A DNA stretch of 39,892 nt from Gnetum montanum (lineage: Eukaryota; Streptophyta; Gnetopsida; Gnetales; Gnetaceae). The notes below the pieces were generated by a model. The model did no database searches, had not been told where the DNA came from, and saw only the letters and a list, made by a program, of their open reading frames with translations. Made by a program: the position numbers and the translations under genes. Location: the NCBI GenBank assembly GCA_015680685.1, contig MNCI01007868.1, positions 243,822 to 283,713 on the forward strand, written 5' to 3'. Positions 1-10,852 of this stretch are shown one piece after another (the first letter of the stretch is position 1; each line of letters starts with the position of its first letter).

Positions 1-306
1 GGGTGGGTGGGTGGGGAGAGGAACGTAAGCATGAGGGAACCATGGTTGCTATGGCCATGGAGGGAATGGCTGTCATTGTGTGGCATGACTATTTTTTTTT
101 TGTGTCTCTTTCTTCATCTGTCTTAGAGGTTTAGGGTAGCAGTGATGGAGGAAGAAAGGGCATGGATTGGTGTGTAGAGGGCAGTAGGGCGGTGGCACAT
201 GGCACATGGAGACTATGCTTTCCACTAGTTTGACCAATTGTTTAACAAAATGCTTGCTTTGCCAAGTGTTTGTCAAAATGCATCTACCCCATAAGCTCAT
301 TTTCTA
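1..306. other. No gene seen; G-rich run at the window edge
   Basis: Positions 1-16 are three GGGT units followed by GGGG, a perfect four-tract G-quadruplex motif. A T-run lies at 91-100. I see no coding signal. By position this should belong to the interior of Element A, between the antisense gene and pol. Confidence 0.4.
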
Positions 307-492
307 GGACTACGTTTTGTATAGAGTGTAGTTGGAAGTTAGAAAAATTCATAGTTTCGGACTACACTCTCCACTAAGGCAGTTTGGAGTTAGAAAACGT
401 TTGTAGTCTTCTAGACTACGCTCTCCAATAAGGTAGTTTGGAGTTAGAAAAATTTTGCAGTCTTCCAGACTATACTCTTCACTAAGGCAATT
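307..492. repeat. Tandem repeat, about 54-bp unit, four copies
   Basis: The pentamer ACTAC recurs at 309, 361, 415 and 469 (52, 54 and 54 bp apart). Each unit reads GACTACACTCTCCACTAAGG, then a TTGGAGTTAGAAAA-like stretch and a GTAGTCTTC-like end. The same words recur in the A LTR at about 8160-8600. The array lies upstream of the antisense gene. Confidence 0.75.
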
Positions 493-778
493 CGAAGATA
501 GGAACATTTTATCATAATGTCGTAAACCATGCATGATGCTAAACCTACAAAATGTAATGCTAAGTCTATGAAAACATGTTGTGCTCCAATGAGTACCAGC
601 CATGTCAAATGGATTGGTTGATGTCCTATACTCGTGAGGCCCTAGAGGGCATTGCCAAAATCGAGAATTTTTGTTAGTCCATGTTTTATTGTGTTAATTT
701 TGCTAACTTGACTTAATAATTTCATGCTAAAATTTACATCTATGTATTTATACTAACACTTTGCTTGTTTCTTGGCAG
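493..778. other. Probable upstream intron or leader of the antisense gene in Element A
   Basis: No open frame is visible. The end of this stretch has a branch-point-like TACTAAC (751-757), a pyrimidine-rich run and an AG at 777-778, the features of a plant 3' splice site. The matching donor was not identified. Confidence 0.4.
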
Positions 779-3700
779 TTTCAGGGTATTGCTAAAGCTT
801 GTCTTAATTATCATGGAGCTTATGGACATCCTATGTTGTATAAGAGAACTCATTCTTAACACGCCTGCACCAGATATGTAGGTGGGTCATTGAGCAGGGT
901 GGTTTTAGCCAAGGGCTTGTGAGTTCTTGGCATACTTGTTACAATAATTTAGTGTGATCATGTGGTCACACCTGGTGGTGGAGGCTGCTAGCACCATCAC
1001 AGAGACATTGTTGCATGGGGCTAACCAGGACATCCTAAGACTCATCTTAGATGAGCCTACTACTAGTGGTGAGGAGTAGGTGGTTCAAGTAGAGGTCCTA
1101 GGAGCACTCAGCTCCTATCCAAGATATGACACATGATGAGGTTTGGTTGCTACAATAAGAGCAACACCCTTTTCATTGCACTACGAGTGCACATCTTATT
1201 CCAGAACCCACTTGGAACTGTCTACTATGCTAGAGCGTAAGTACATTTATAGCTTTTATAGTGTTCTTTACTACTAGCTCATGTCACATTGCTGATGGAC
1301 CATGAATAATGCTATGTTTAGAGTTGATGATGAGGGATTACATGATGAGTCAGATGCTCTACCATTGACCCATACTACTTTGGAGGTGTTCTCTTCTAGA
1401 CTGAATGTTTGGGTAGCTATGCTTGAGTAGGTGGGGCTTGATCTAGAGATCTACTCCATCCAATACCCAAAGGCATATGAGTAGTGTAAGATCCATGGTT
1501 GGTTAGATGAGGAGTGGGCTACTGGTGACATCAAGGAGATACTACAATGCCACCTCTATCTCACATCCCATTTGTGCCAAGTATGCATCTATGGTTTTGG
1601 CTTATGTAGTTGCTTGTGTATGCTTTTTAGTTTACCTTTGTATGATGCTAACATTGTTTTGCCTTTGTTATAGTAGTGGTTACCTCAAGCAAGGTGACGA
1701 TGATTACCATAGGCTGTACAATGACCACCCTCATGATGAAGTATGGTTATGTGGAGGGTGTGTAGCATTGGTTGTGCCATAAAGCCTCAAATGCACTGAC
1801 TGCTTGGCTCACACATGCAAGGTTGATGAACCTATTTTTAGCCATTAGTCCAAGTATCTTGATGGTTGAAATGGTCACCATCATTAACTCCTTCAAAAGC
1901 AACATTAGGTAATTTCTCACCCTTGTACGTGATGTGAGGGTAGTGTTGGATCTTAGTGAGGCCTTCTTTGCCGACCTCTTTAGACTTCCCACTGATGGCC
2001 CAACAATTGTCAATAAGGCTAGTAGGGAGGTGGACCATAGAGGGGACACTGAGGGCTAGTTGGAGGTCACTTAATCTCATAAGGACATACTAATTAAGGA
2101 TGTGCTTATGCCTGAGGTGTGGAAGCTCTACCCTTTATTTCGTGCTCATGCCTTTTTGAAGTTACTCTCCCAAGGAAAGATCCTTGGGGTGGAGTAGGCA
2201 CAGGTGATGAAGGAGGTGTTACTGGAGGGTATGAGGTTCAAATGAGCTACCTATATTGCCACTGGATTACATGTGAAGATCTCTAGGCTACGATTTAACC
2301 TCTAGGCAAGGTCCCATGTCCACTTCATGTTCTTCACAGGATACCTGTGAAGGTTCACGAAGCTCTTGGTTATGTGCGATGGTAGACGATGGGTTGTGAA
2401 GGATCATGAACAGCTTTCCAAGCCATGAATTAAGCACATGTTCATGAATACATGCACACAAGACCCCCTAGATGGAATTGATGAGTCATTATCCATAATG
2501 ACCAAGGGTCCCTTGGGGTAGTCACATTACTCATGTGATAGTGTAGGCAAGGGTCCTCTAGTTGGCATTGGGGACATGACTAAGGAAAATTGCTATATTG
2601 TAGAGGTAGTGGGATCGTATAAGGCCAAGATTAAAAGGCCATGTTCTATAGAGGAGGCTACCCCTGAGGTCAAGAGACTAAGTAGTAAGAAGATTCATAT
2701 TAGCCTTCAAAGCTTGCAAGTTAGTATTTGTAAATTTCTTAGATGCATTAATTGTATTTTTTTATATGTTTATGTTTATGTATTACTATTAACTAGTTAA
2801 TGACATGCATATGTATACTAATATGCTATATATGTATGTGTGTTAATTGCAGAGATAGTAGAGAGGGCCATAGGAGCAACGACCAAGGTAGCAGCAAAAC
2901 AAGCACCTCCTTAAGCTGAGAAAGGGGAGGCTCATGGGAATGAGTTACCTAAGGTAGCAAAGACCCTTCAATAGTTGGAGGAAGAGGAGTTGCCCCACCC
3001 TAATGGGGATGACTTTGATAGCCTATTTGATGGTGTGTAGCCAAGTGAGCCATCTATACTCATGCCTAAGGGCTTGCTAGGTAACTAACTTGGACTACCA
3101 TCTGTTATTGATTATTTGCTCTAGCATTGTTAGCTATTTGGTTATATTCTAATTTCATTGTTGTGTTATAGCATCAGATGTCCCCATTAGTAGTCCCACA
3201 TCTACCAACCAAATGGAGATGTGGGTAGACATGCCTGATAAATTCACTTTCATGAAAGGCATCATTGAGGACATGGTGGACGACTTACAACAAGTAGATC
3301 CTGAGCTTGGTATGTGTGATGTTGCTTTGCTCTATGTTGTCTCACTAATTGAATGCTTAGTTCATGGCTAAGATTGATTAATTGTTGCATGCCTATAGGT
3401 CCTAAGCTTTAATGGGATTCGAACAAGGTGGCTAAGGTGGATGCCCTCCCTAACCTCCCTCTTGAAGTCGATCAAGTATCTCTTCATATGTACGAGACAT
3501 CAAAAAAATGTGCACTTTCCTATGTGAAGGTGTTGTGGGTTTGTAGGCACTCAAACGAGCACTTGTAGAAACACATGCATGAGCTGCAGGAGAGGGTGGC
3601 TAGCCAAGATATGAAGATCAATGATCTTTAGTCTAGATATGACTTCTTGGCTACTAGATCTTAGGGAGATAACATATGGCGTACCTTTGAGATAGAGTAC

Positions 3701-4508
3701 GCCTGATACTAGATAGCTCTTAGAAGCAAGAATGAGGCCACATGGGAGCTGATAAAGTAGTAGCTATAGATGGACTTGCTTACCTACAAGAATCAAGATT
3801 GGAAAAATTACAACAAAAAGGTGTACCGATGGGGACAAACACAAAAGAACCACAAGCACCAATATAAGCGTGAGCACGACGCATACCTAAAATGATACAA
3901 GAAGGAGTCTACCAAATGTTGCCACCTTGAGATGTTCCTTGAGGCAACCGGTGGGAGGTAGGCATACAAGTTGTTTGCATGGCATACAGTGGTGAGTGGC
4001 ACTCTTGAGAGGGAGTATATTACCCCTTCGGGAGAGGCTTATTTTGCTACCTTTTTGATGGAGTCACTAGCATGGACCACCATGGATAAAGGCAAGACCC
4101 TTGCAGAGATTTACTTTAGCTAGGATTACTAGACATAACTTTCCGAGATCGAGATCCTCCAGCACTTGGAGGCTAGCCTAGGAAAGTTGCCTCCGTTTTA
4201 CACCGATGTAGAACCTTCTTAAGTTAGTTTTTTATGCGTATTATTTTCTATCTTGATGTAGCTTGTATCATGTAGGTTTGCTTACTAATGATGCTTATTT
4301 GTTATGGTTATTACAGCAACTACCAGGAGTGACGTGGTGGAGGATGAAGAACCTCCACCCCCACTTAGTGCCACTAGTTGAGCATGATCAAATGTACCCC
4401 TACTATTGGGCATTTTTGTTATTTTTGCTGTATTTTTACCACATGATGTTGTTCATGCTATGTATTGATATTCACATTACATCTAATGAATATATTTGCT
4501 ATTTATAA
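779..4508 (+). pseudogene. Antisense intron-containing gene of Element A (unknown family, decayed)
   Basis: Unrecognised protein of about 1000 codons, encoded opposite to the element's gag. Exons read by eye are 779-1236, 1322-1580, 1674-2719, 2853-3080, 3172-3309, 3399-4222 and 4317 onward; the stop is at 4381 or 4508 depending on frame. Introns are GT-AG (85, 93, 133, 91, 89 and 94 nt). The acceptor at 778 is preceded by a TACTAAC branch-point-like sequence. Motifs shared with the B copy include FRAHAFLKLLSQGK (about 2140-2180), MPKGLLG just before the fourth intron, DKFTFMKG (about 3238), and QTQKNHKHQYKREHDAY (about 3837-3890) at the end of a heptad-like, Lys/Glu-rich C-terminal half. At least 23 in-frame stops were counted, 17 of them TAG. 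The N-terminal exon or exons would lie before the window. Confidence 0.7.
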
Positions 4509-4620
4509 TGTGTAATATGTAAATCCTTTTTTTATGGTTACTTGCTATGTGCTTGCTATGCTTATAATGCAATGAATTAATATGTTAACTTAGTATTATG
4601 CATGGACATATGCTTGTACT

Positions 4621-6380
4621 AGATACGTCCAGACTTCAACTGGTCCAATAGTTCTAAAGGTTTTAATCGTAGTGGGGTGTACTTTGAGTAATCCTTGCAC
4701 TCAAAGTTAGGCCTTGGAATGGATTGCAGTAAGGCCACCAATGACATGGGTAGGTTAGCTACTGCAGTGCTAAGGCTGGTTGTCCTATTATTGGTTGGGG
4801 CCTTGGGTGGCCTGGCCATGGGCCTTGGGTTAGTTGTTTTGGCCTATTTAGCCATAGTTTCCATGGTCGCATTCTATTTTCCCTTATCCTTGTCCTTTTT
4901 GTCATGTAGGTTTTTATAGGCCACATAGGCTGGGTCTTTGTTAGCTTCGGCTGCATCCTGTATGCTCTTACTATGTGCAAAGGCTTAACTCAAAGACTAT
5001 GGGACCAAGAACTATAGTTTTAACTTGATGAAGTTGTTGACTACACCCTTGAAGATGGCCAAGAGGTGTGTCTCAACTATTGGCTCTCAAATTTTGTTCA
5101 ATGAAGTGCTCTAACATTGGATAAATTTTTGCACAAGATCTAGATGGACCTGCTTGATCTGCATGAGCTGGTTCAAGGTAGTTTTAGGCTTCAACTTGTA
5201 CTTGAAGCATGTCACAAACTAGCTTAGAAGATCCTCTAAAGAGGATATAGAGCCCCTAGGTAATGCACAGTACTAGTCTAGCATCTTGCTAGTGAGTGAC
5301 ATGTTGAAAATGTGTATGATGACATGTGGATATGCTTGTAGTAACAGGAACTTAACCCTAAACATCACCAAGTATGCATTGGAATCCCCTTCATTGTTGA
5401 CAATGGAATCCTAGTTGGTAGAGTTAACGATAGAATAGTAGGACTTATGAGGTCATCCTGGTAGAAGTTCACCACATAAGTTGTTTCAGAGAAGGTAGCC
5501 TTAAGTCACTTATCTCTTCCATCAAGGTTTGGATCAGTTGGAATGCCTGAACCAAGTTCTGGGATGTTGTAGTAGGCTGCACTAGTTGTGGTACTTGCTA
5601 TGTTGGTTGTGTGGTCCATGACTTGGTTGTGGATTGTGTGACCACGTGAGGTGCTTGCTACATTGGTTGTGCTACAAGCCTAGTGACTAGGGCAAGCCAT
5701 GCGTGCATGGGTTGAACCAATACCAAGGGTGTCGATGAAATAGGTAGGACATAAGGTGCCTGAGTCATTTAGGACTGAGAGATGTGCACTATGTGAACGT
5801 AAGGTTGAGTATGCATAATTATTGTTGGTAGAGATGATTGGGTAGGTTGCAACAATGCCATGAAGGGCAAGTTTACAAGAGGTAGTGCATCCTGATGTGT
5901 ATGTTGCATTTGGTGTGTTGCTACCATAGGTGTTAACCTAGAAGGTGATGCCAAGGCCATGATTATCTCAAGAAAGATAGGTGGACGGGATTGTAGAAGG
6001 ACCAGATTAGGGGTTGCCCACTAGAAGATAGTGTGGAAGAAGTCCTTGTGCTCAGAACAAGCTTTGAACTTGTCCTACTCTTCTTGTAAGGGCTCCTCGT
6101 GGTCTGTTCCTACTTCATGCTCACTTATTCAAATGAGTTGGGTAAGTATCTAGTAGTAAGGTTCCATGAGTGGGATGAAGTTGATAAGGGAGGGGATATA
6201 CTCCCATCTATTTCAATGGATAAGCTCATAGCCCCATTTCGCTTTCCTATCCAAGCAATCTATGAATAGGCCTACTTGGATCTTTACAGAGATGAAGTTG
6301 TATTATTCATTGTTTAGCATAGTGTACTTGGGGTCTTAGCCATGCAGCCTAAGGAACTTCCTTGGATCTTCCACAACATG
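4621..6380 (-). pseudogene. gag: gag of Element A (decayed)
   Basis: This encodes the structural Gag polyprotein of a Tat-like Gypsy element. On the minus strand the N-terminal part at about 6240-6350 aligns with B (WEYIPSLINFIPL against the B segment REFIPTPNITISL). A Pro/Thr/Gln-rich middle follows at about 5500-6000. The retrotransposon gag core lies at about 4900-5330, with motifs LPRGSISSLEDLL, FVTCFKYKLKPKTTLNQL and HLLAIFKGVVNNFIKL. The frame then runs to a Lys-rich tail and the segment SKYTPLRLKPLELLDQLK before stopping at about 4621. The zinc-knuckle-like C-terminus present in B is absent. In-frame stops are frequent and mostly TAG. The call rests on alignment by eye with B and knowledge of Tat gag; the function is lost. 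Confidence 0.75.
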
Positions 6381-6384
6381 ACTT

Positions 6385-6965
6385 GCAGGGTGGTCAATCT
6401 TGTTTTCTTATTGGGTGGGCAAGATAGCTAGTGTTCTCGAGATTGATGTTCAAGGTTTCTCAGAACTCATGTGTGTAGATTAATTTGCAAGATTGAAGAG
6501 GTTGCTAGTTATGGAAAAATGGCTAATTATGGCAATTGTGAAAAATGGCTAACTATTGCTAACTATAAAAATGACTAACTCTAGTGACTACAGAAAAAAT
6601 GACTAACTCTAGTAACTACAGAAAAAATGGCTAAGTCTGGTAATTGCAAAAAATGGGCTAATGCTAGAGACTACACTCTCTATGCTAAGAGCCAACTACA
6701 CTCTCTACTAAGAGCCCAGAATTTGGCTAACTATGGGAATGTATGCTCTGGGATTGTAACATGAGGTTCCAAGGGAACCGATGATAGGGTCGTATCCACA
6801 TCAACCGGTTAGTAGACAACGCTTGCACTGTCCTAAGATCTAGCTACTGCCACACATGCAGTAGGTCCACAGGGGTGTTGGGTCTACACTAGCTTAAAGC
6901 TAGCAACAGTGATGTAGAGAGCATGTGAGACAACTATAATGAAGACTGAAGAGGTAAATGGTTCA
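6385..6965 (-). other. Element A leader between primer-binding site and gag, with minisatellite
   Basis: At about 6745-6930 the minus strand aligns with the B leader at 11510-11630; both contain ACACCCCTGTGG and a GGTTCC...GGA/GAACC block. From about 6505 to 6665 there is a loose tandem repeat of about 27-29 bp built on AAAAATGACTAACTCTAGTAACTACAG. No reading frame of note is present. Confidence 0.55.
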
Positions 6966-6989
6966 GCCCTCCTTTTAGTGCTAGAAAAT
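6966..6989 (-). other. Candidate primer-binding site of Element A
   Basis: Directly after the LTR end the minus strand reads ATTTTCTAGCACTAAAAGG, followed by AGGGC. The same position in Element B reads ATTTTTGGTGTTAGAAGG, followed by AGGACC. The shared pattern and position support a primer-binding site. Both copies are too degraded for me to name the tRNA. Confidence 0.5.
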
Positions 6990-8867
6990 TGTAGTGATTG
7001 AAAATGTTGACAACTAGAACACCAAGTGGTCCACAGGCATATGGTTTGATCTTGCGTTTTCCTGAGGGCATGCTAGAGGCAAAGATGGGATGCCTTGAAT
7101 GGTCTTGTTAATCAAACAAGGACTTATCAAATGCGAATGGGGTGTAGCATAGTTAGTTTCAATGCCAATGCAAAACGATGCTAAGTGTCAAGCGATGTTC
7201 ATGGTGTCAGTGGTGTCAATGGGAGTGAGCATAGTCAAGGGTTTTGACAAGAAATGAAAGTGTTAATGTACTGAGATTGCCACCCAAGCATGGTTATGCA
7301 TTGAAATGGTAGAAAATGTAAGTAAAATGCTAAAAATGCAAAGAAGGAGAGAGAGAGAGAGAACAAAACACCACCCTAAATGGGGTTGAGTGTAATTAAC
7401 TCTAGAAGGGATGAGAAGGTATGTTGTATATAATAGGCATAGTGGATAGCATAGTCATAGTCTCAGGAGTGTCTAGCTACAAAGATTGATGTTCTGCTAG
7501 GGTGTCTGCGCCTACCAGTTTGGCCATTGTGGTGTGTAATGGGCTATGGTGTCTTGCAGTGTCCTACGATGGGTTGTCGTCGTATGAAACTCTACCTTTC
7601 TCCAATTCACTAGAAAGCCTTTGGTTTTTGTCTATCCAAAATGCCAAAATGCTTAAATTTGCCAACCTTGCTTCAATGTTGCCAACCCCTAAAATATTGA
7701 CTGTTAGGTTTAGCATGAGATGCAGAAAGATTTCCATGTGGTAGTGGGATGGTTGGAGCTACGTTGTCACCCATTTACACTCTCCACTGAGGCTAGCACT
7801 ATTGTGCTTTGCTATGTTTTGCTTAACTCTATGAAACTACAAGACTGTGACTATGTTGCCAACTACATGTATATGTGCTGAAGGACTACAATGTATCTAA
7901 AAAATGCAACTTTGGAGACTATGCTCTGGAACTATGCTCTCCATTGTCTTGCATGGGGTTGAGCATAGTTATAATTTGGGGACAAAAAGGGTACAAAAAA
8001 GATGCATTTTTTGCAAACTACACTTACTAGAGGTGGGTTGGAGCTAAACTGAATCCCAGTGCTATGTTGTGGAGGCCTTTAGAGGCTGTTCTGGCTAACT
8101 ACACTCTAGACTATGCTCATCACAAGAGGTTGACTATGCTCCCAATTGGGGGTGAGTGTAGTCCTAGCACTTGTCAAAACTTGTAGAAACTGACTTCTGG
8201 TTAACTATGCTCAACTATGCTTTGTGCTAGTGTTGAGTGTAGTCTCAACACTTAGAGAAAAATTTGCGAAACTTGTGCCTTTGTGCTAACTATGCTTGAC
8301 TACACTTTAGGGTAGTGGAGAATATATTCTCAACACTTAGAAAAATCTATAGTGGCTAGCTTGACACTTAGAAAAATTTGCAAAACTGACCTTCATGTTG
8401 ACTACACTTTGAGGTAGTGAAGAGTGTAGTTTGAGCACTTAGAAAATTTCTACACAAAATTATTTTTTTGAGCTAACTATGCTCTTACTAGGATAACTAT
8501 GCTTTGGAGCAATGGAGAGTGTAGTCCAAGCACTTAGAAAAATTTGCAAAAAGTGGCCTCATGTTGACACTTAGGCAAATTTGTAGTCAATACACCATAG
8601 TCCAAATTTGGTAGTGTTTTAGGGATGTACGTAGATGTGAAGGAAAAAAATTTGCACTAGTAGTGGAAAATTTGGCAAGGAAAATGCATGGTAGATTATG
8701 GCTTTTAATACAATGGGATTTTCTAGTTCATAAAAGTGCAAGATTAAATTCATATTGAGTAAAGGAAGAGAAATGGATGCTTAGGCATGAAGGAGATCTT
8801 GGACTAGACATACAAAGTTAGGATTAGCCATCATGGTGTTGATGCATAAATTTTGGGCACATCAACA
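6990..8867 (-). repeat. 5' LTR of Element A
   Basis: On the minus strand this segment begins TGTTGATGTG and ends CAATCACTACA, giving TG...CA ends. The end matches the end of the B LTRs (GTCACTACA at 29083-29091). It is followed by a primer-binding-site-like stretch that aligns with the one in B. The 8837-8867 end also forms a terminal inverted repeat (TGTTGATG against CATCAACA). The 5' boundary is less certain because the partner LTR is outside the window. Inside are many short copies of ACTACACTC and GAGTGTAGT on alternating strands, and repeats containing CACTTAGAAAAATTTGC between about 8245 and 8580. Confidence 0.65.
7342..7362. repeat. GA microsatellite
   Basis: Nearly perfect (GA)n run inside the Element A LTR. 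Confidence 0.8.
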
Positions 8868-9290
8868 CCCAGGAAATATTGTTTAAGAAGACTATTTCCT
8901 AGGGAACCTCCTGTATGGGAATGGAAACCCAAGAATCGTCGTAGCTGGAAAGTGCTATGTGACATTCTAAAAAAGTAAATTAAACTTGAAAATTGGAAAA
9001 ATTTAAATCAAAGGACTGTCTTAAATTTCAAGACTTGGTGAGAAATAGGAAAATCACTACTAAATTTAAAATTCTCCTTAGTCTCTTATTGTTGCTACTT
9101 ATTATTGTTGGTTACTACCCGATGTTCGATCACCAAGTAGTAGCACTATGTATGTGTAGGAGGAGGAGAAGGACGATGAAGATCACCCCAAACAACGGTG
9201 TAGGCATCGCTGAAATACAAACACAATCTCAACCCCCTAATAGGATCAGCCCCTTTGCATCGTCTACTACTACTGGTTGCTAACAACTAC
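8868..9290. other. Spacer between Elements A and B, no gene seen
   Basis: AT-rich sequence with one small frame (8993-9283) encoding a leucine run; it has no recognisable domain and I do not count it as a gene. The last five bases, ACTAC, are the left target-site copy of Element B. Confidence 0.6.
9286..9290. other. Left target-site duplication of Element B (ACTAC)
   Basis: Lies directly before the TG of the left LTR; the right partner GCTAC at 29092-29096 differs by one base. Confidence 0.65.
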
Positions 9291-9641
9291 TGAAACACCA
9301 TAAATTTTGGAATTCGCATGATTTAGTAGTCCCAGGACTTGGGCAAGGATTCCTACAAGCATGATGTCATGTTGGACTATGTAGACAATGCCGTTTGCGG
9401 CACAATCAACGTGGCAACTAGTCACAAGGCCAGTTTGCATGAAAGAGGCACTAGGGGTAGACCGTACAGTCTAGCAAATTTTCTATCTCCTGGGCTGACA
9501 AGCTTGCTACACCCTCTAGCTTGCCCAGCTTGACACGTGACCCAGCTGATGGTCTACCCAAGGACCATGCTCGAAGTTGCCGAAAATGCTCAGGATGAAT
9601 GAAACAGTTCGACAAGTTTTCTAACTACAAGACCTACTACG

Positions 9642-10404
9642 TATGCTATGCTGCATAGCATAATAGGCTTGGGGAGACTAATAACATCCAAAAGATGCAG
9701 ATTCACAGAAATTCAATCAGCAAAAACGTGGAAAATTTAGTTAGTGCATCCTCTTCACTTAAGTGCTACGCTGTGCTACGCTACGTAGTGTAGCATAGCA
9801 TAGCAGGGATACACTCTAACGATACTCCTAATCAGATGGCTTTGATGGAGTAAGCACATTTTCCCAAGCTCCAACTGTCAGATAGGTTTTGTTTGCTGAC
9901 ATGTAAGAACATGACTAAGATCCTGTGACAAAAAATTTGCAAGATTGAGTTAGAATCCAAGCCAAGTTGGGTGCTACGCTGTGCTATGCTATGCAGCGTA
10001 GCACAACGTAGCAAGAATAGAATACATGAAGGCTTCCTGCCAAGTGGTTTCAGCAAGAGGATTGCACTTGGTCACACTTTGACCTCCAAGATTGACTATC
10101 TCACTTTGCCCTTAGGCTCCAAGCAAGGTTTCTTGACAAAGAATTGTAGATCAGACAAGGGATTCACGTCATATTGGCTGCAACACTGTGCTATGTTGCA
10201 TAGCGTAAAATAGCATAGCAAGGACACAAAGCACAAGGATGAACTCAGTAGTTCCTAAGACCTTTCAGCATAAAAAGTAGGGTTGTAGTTGCTTGCTTGG
10301 CCAGGCCTCAAGTAGGTATTCCTGGCTTTTAGGCATGACTTCTTTCAAGAGTGGTGACTATGCTACACTACACTACGTAGCATAGTACAGCGTAGCGTGC
10401 GGGT
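9642..10404. repeat. Hairpin array in the U3 of the left LTR, Element B
   Basis: Successive inverted repeats: 9642-9662 (TATGCTATGC against GCATAGCATA), 9766-9806, 9971-9981 with 9994-10004 (GTGCTACGCTG against CAGCGTAGCAC, perfect 11-bp stem), 10190-10204 (GCTATG against CATAGC) and 10358-10366 with 10377-10385 (CTATGCTAC against GTAGCATAG, perfect 9-bp stem). Spacing is about 125-210 bp. Confidence 0.8.
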
Positions 10405-10845
10405 GTCTATGCTATGCCAATATGCTGGGCAACATAAATAGCATAACATCTATGTGGAAGTCCCAACGCACCTTCAATTAGCTATAGAGCTTGTTGCAAT
10501 GGTTACTCTCATCTCGGCACTCTTGAACAGACAAAATCAGCAAGTTTGTCTTGTTTTGCACCCACTGACTATCCTTAAAGTTGTCCCTACACTTGACCCT
10601 GCTCGTAAGAGGAGGGAAGATGTAGTCCCGGAGCATAGGCTCCACTTTGCATTCACTGTTGGTATTTTTTTTGTAACAAACATAGCAGCTCATTGGACTC
10701 TGGCACATGATGCTTGAATAGTATGGTCACAACATAGTAGGTTTCACAACCAACATCACACAGGATCATGGCATAATCATGTTTGCACTCTGTGGGACCC
10801 AGGACACATGGCATCCAAACCATGTTTTCCTCCTGCTCTTGGCTC

Positions 10846-10852
10846 TATAAAT
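10846..10852 (+). promoter_or_regulatory. TATA box of the 5' LTR promoter, Element B
   Basis: CTATAAAT lies about 1555 bp into the LTR and is conserved in the right LTR at 28529-28536. This places the U3/R border near 10880 and leaves about 580 bp of R-U5. Confidence 0.7.

Larger units (their letters stand above)
1..8867 (-). mobile_element. Element A: partial Ty3/Gypsy (Tat-like) LTR retrotransposon, decayed
   Basis: Reading the minus strand from 8867 down, the order is 5' LTR, primer-binding site, leader and gag, followed by a gene in the opposite orientation. The 3' part (pol and 3' LTR) lies beyond the window start. Gag matches that of Element B closely (FVTCFKYKLKPKTTLNQL in A, FVTCFKYNLKPKVTLD in B), and the antisense genes match too, so A and B are the same family in opposite orientations. 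The gag C-terminus and the protease present in B are missing between about 4450 and 4620, which I read as an internal deletion. Every reading frame carries many stops, so this copy cannot be autonomous. Confidence 0.8.

Noticed and set aside
4695-4919. Plus-strand frame with a hydrophobic stretch over the gag end of Element A
   Set aside because: Shadow of the Lys- and Asn/Thr-rich gag tail on the minus strand, which matches gag of Element B; the same shadow exists at 13556-13780.
8993-9283. 96-codon frame with a leucine run
   Set aside because: No family resemblance, simple-sequence composition, and it ends at the LTR border of Element B.
10478-10708. Minus-strand frame with CYVCYKK and other cysteines, repeated at 28206-28391
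   Set aside because: It is present twice only because both LTRs carry it. The second copy is truncated and there is no coding-type conservation.
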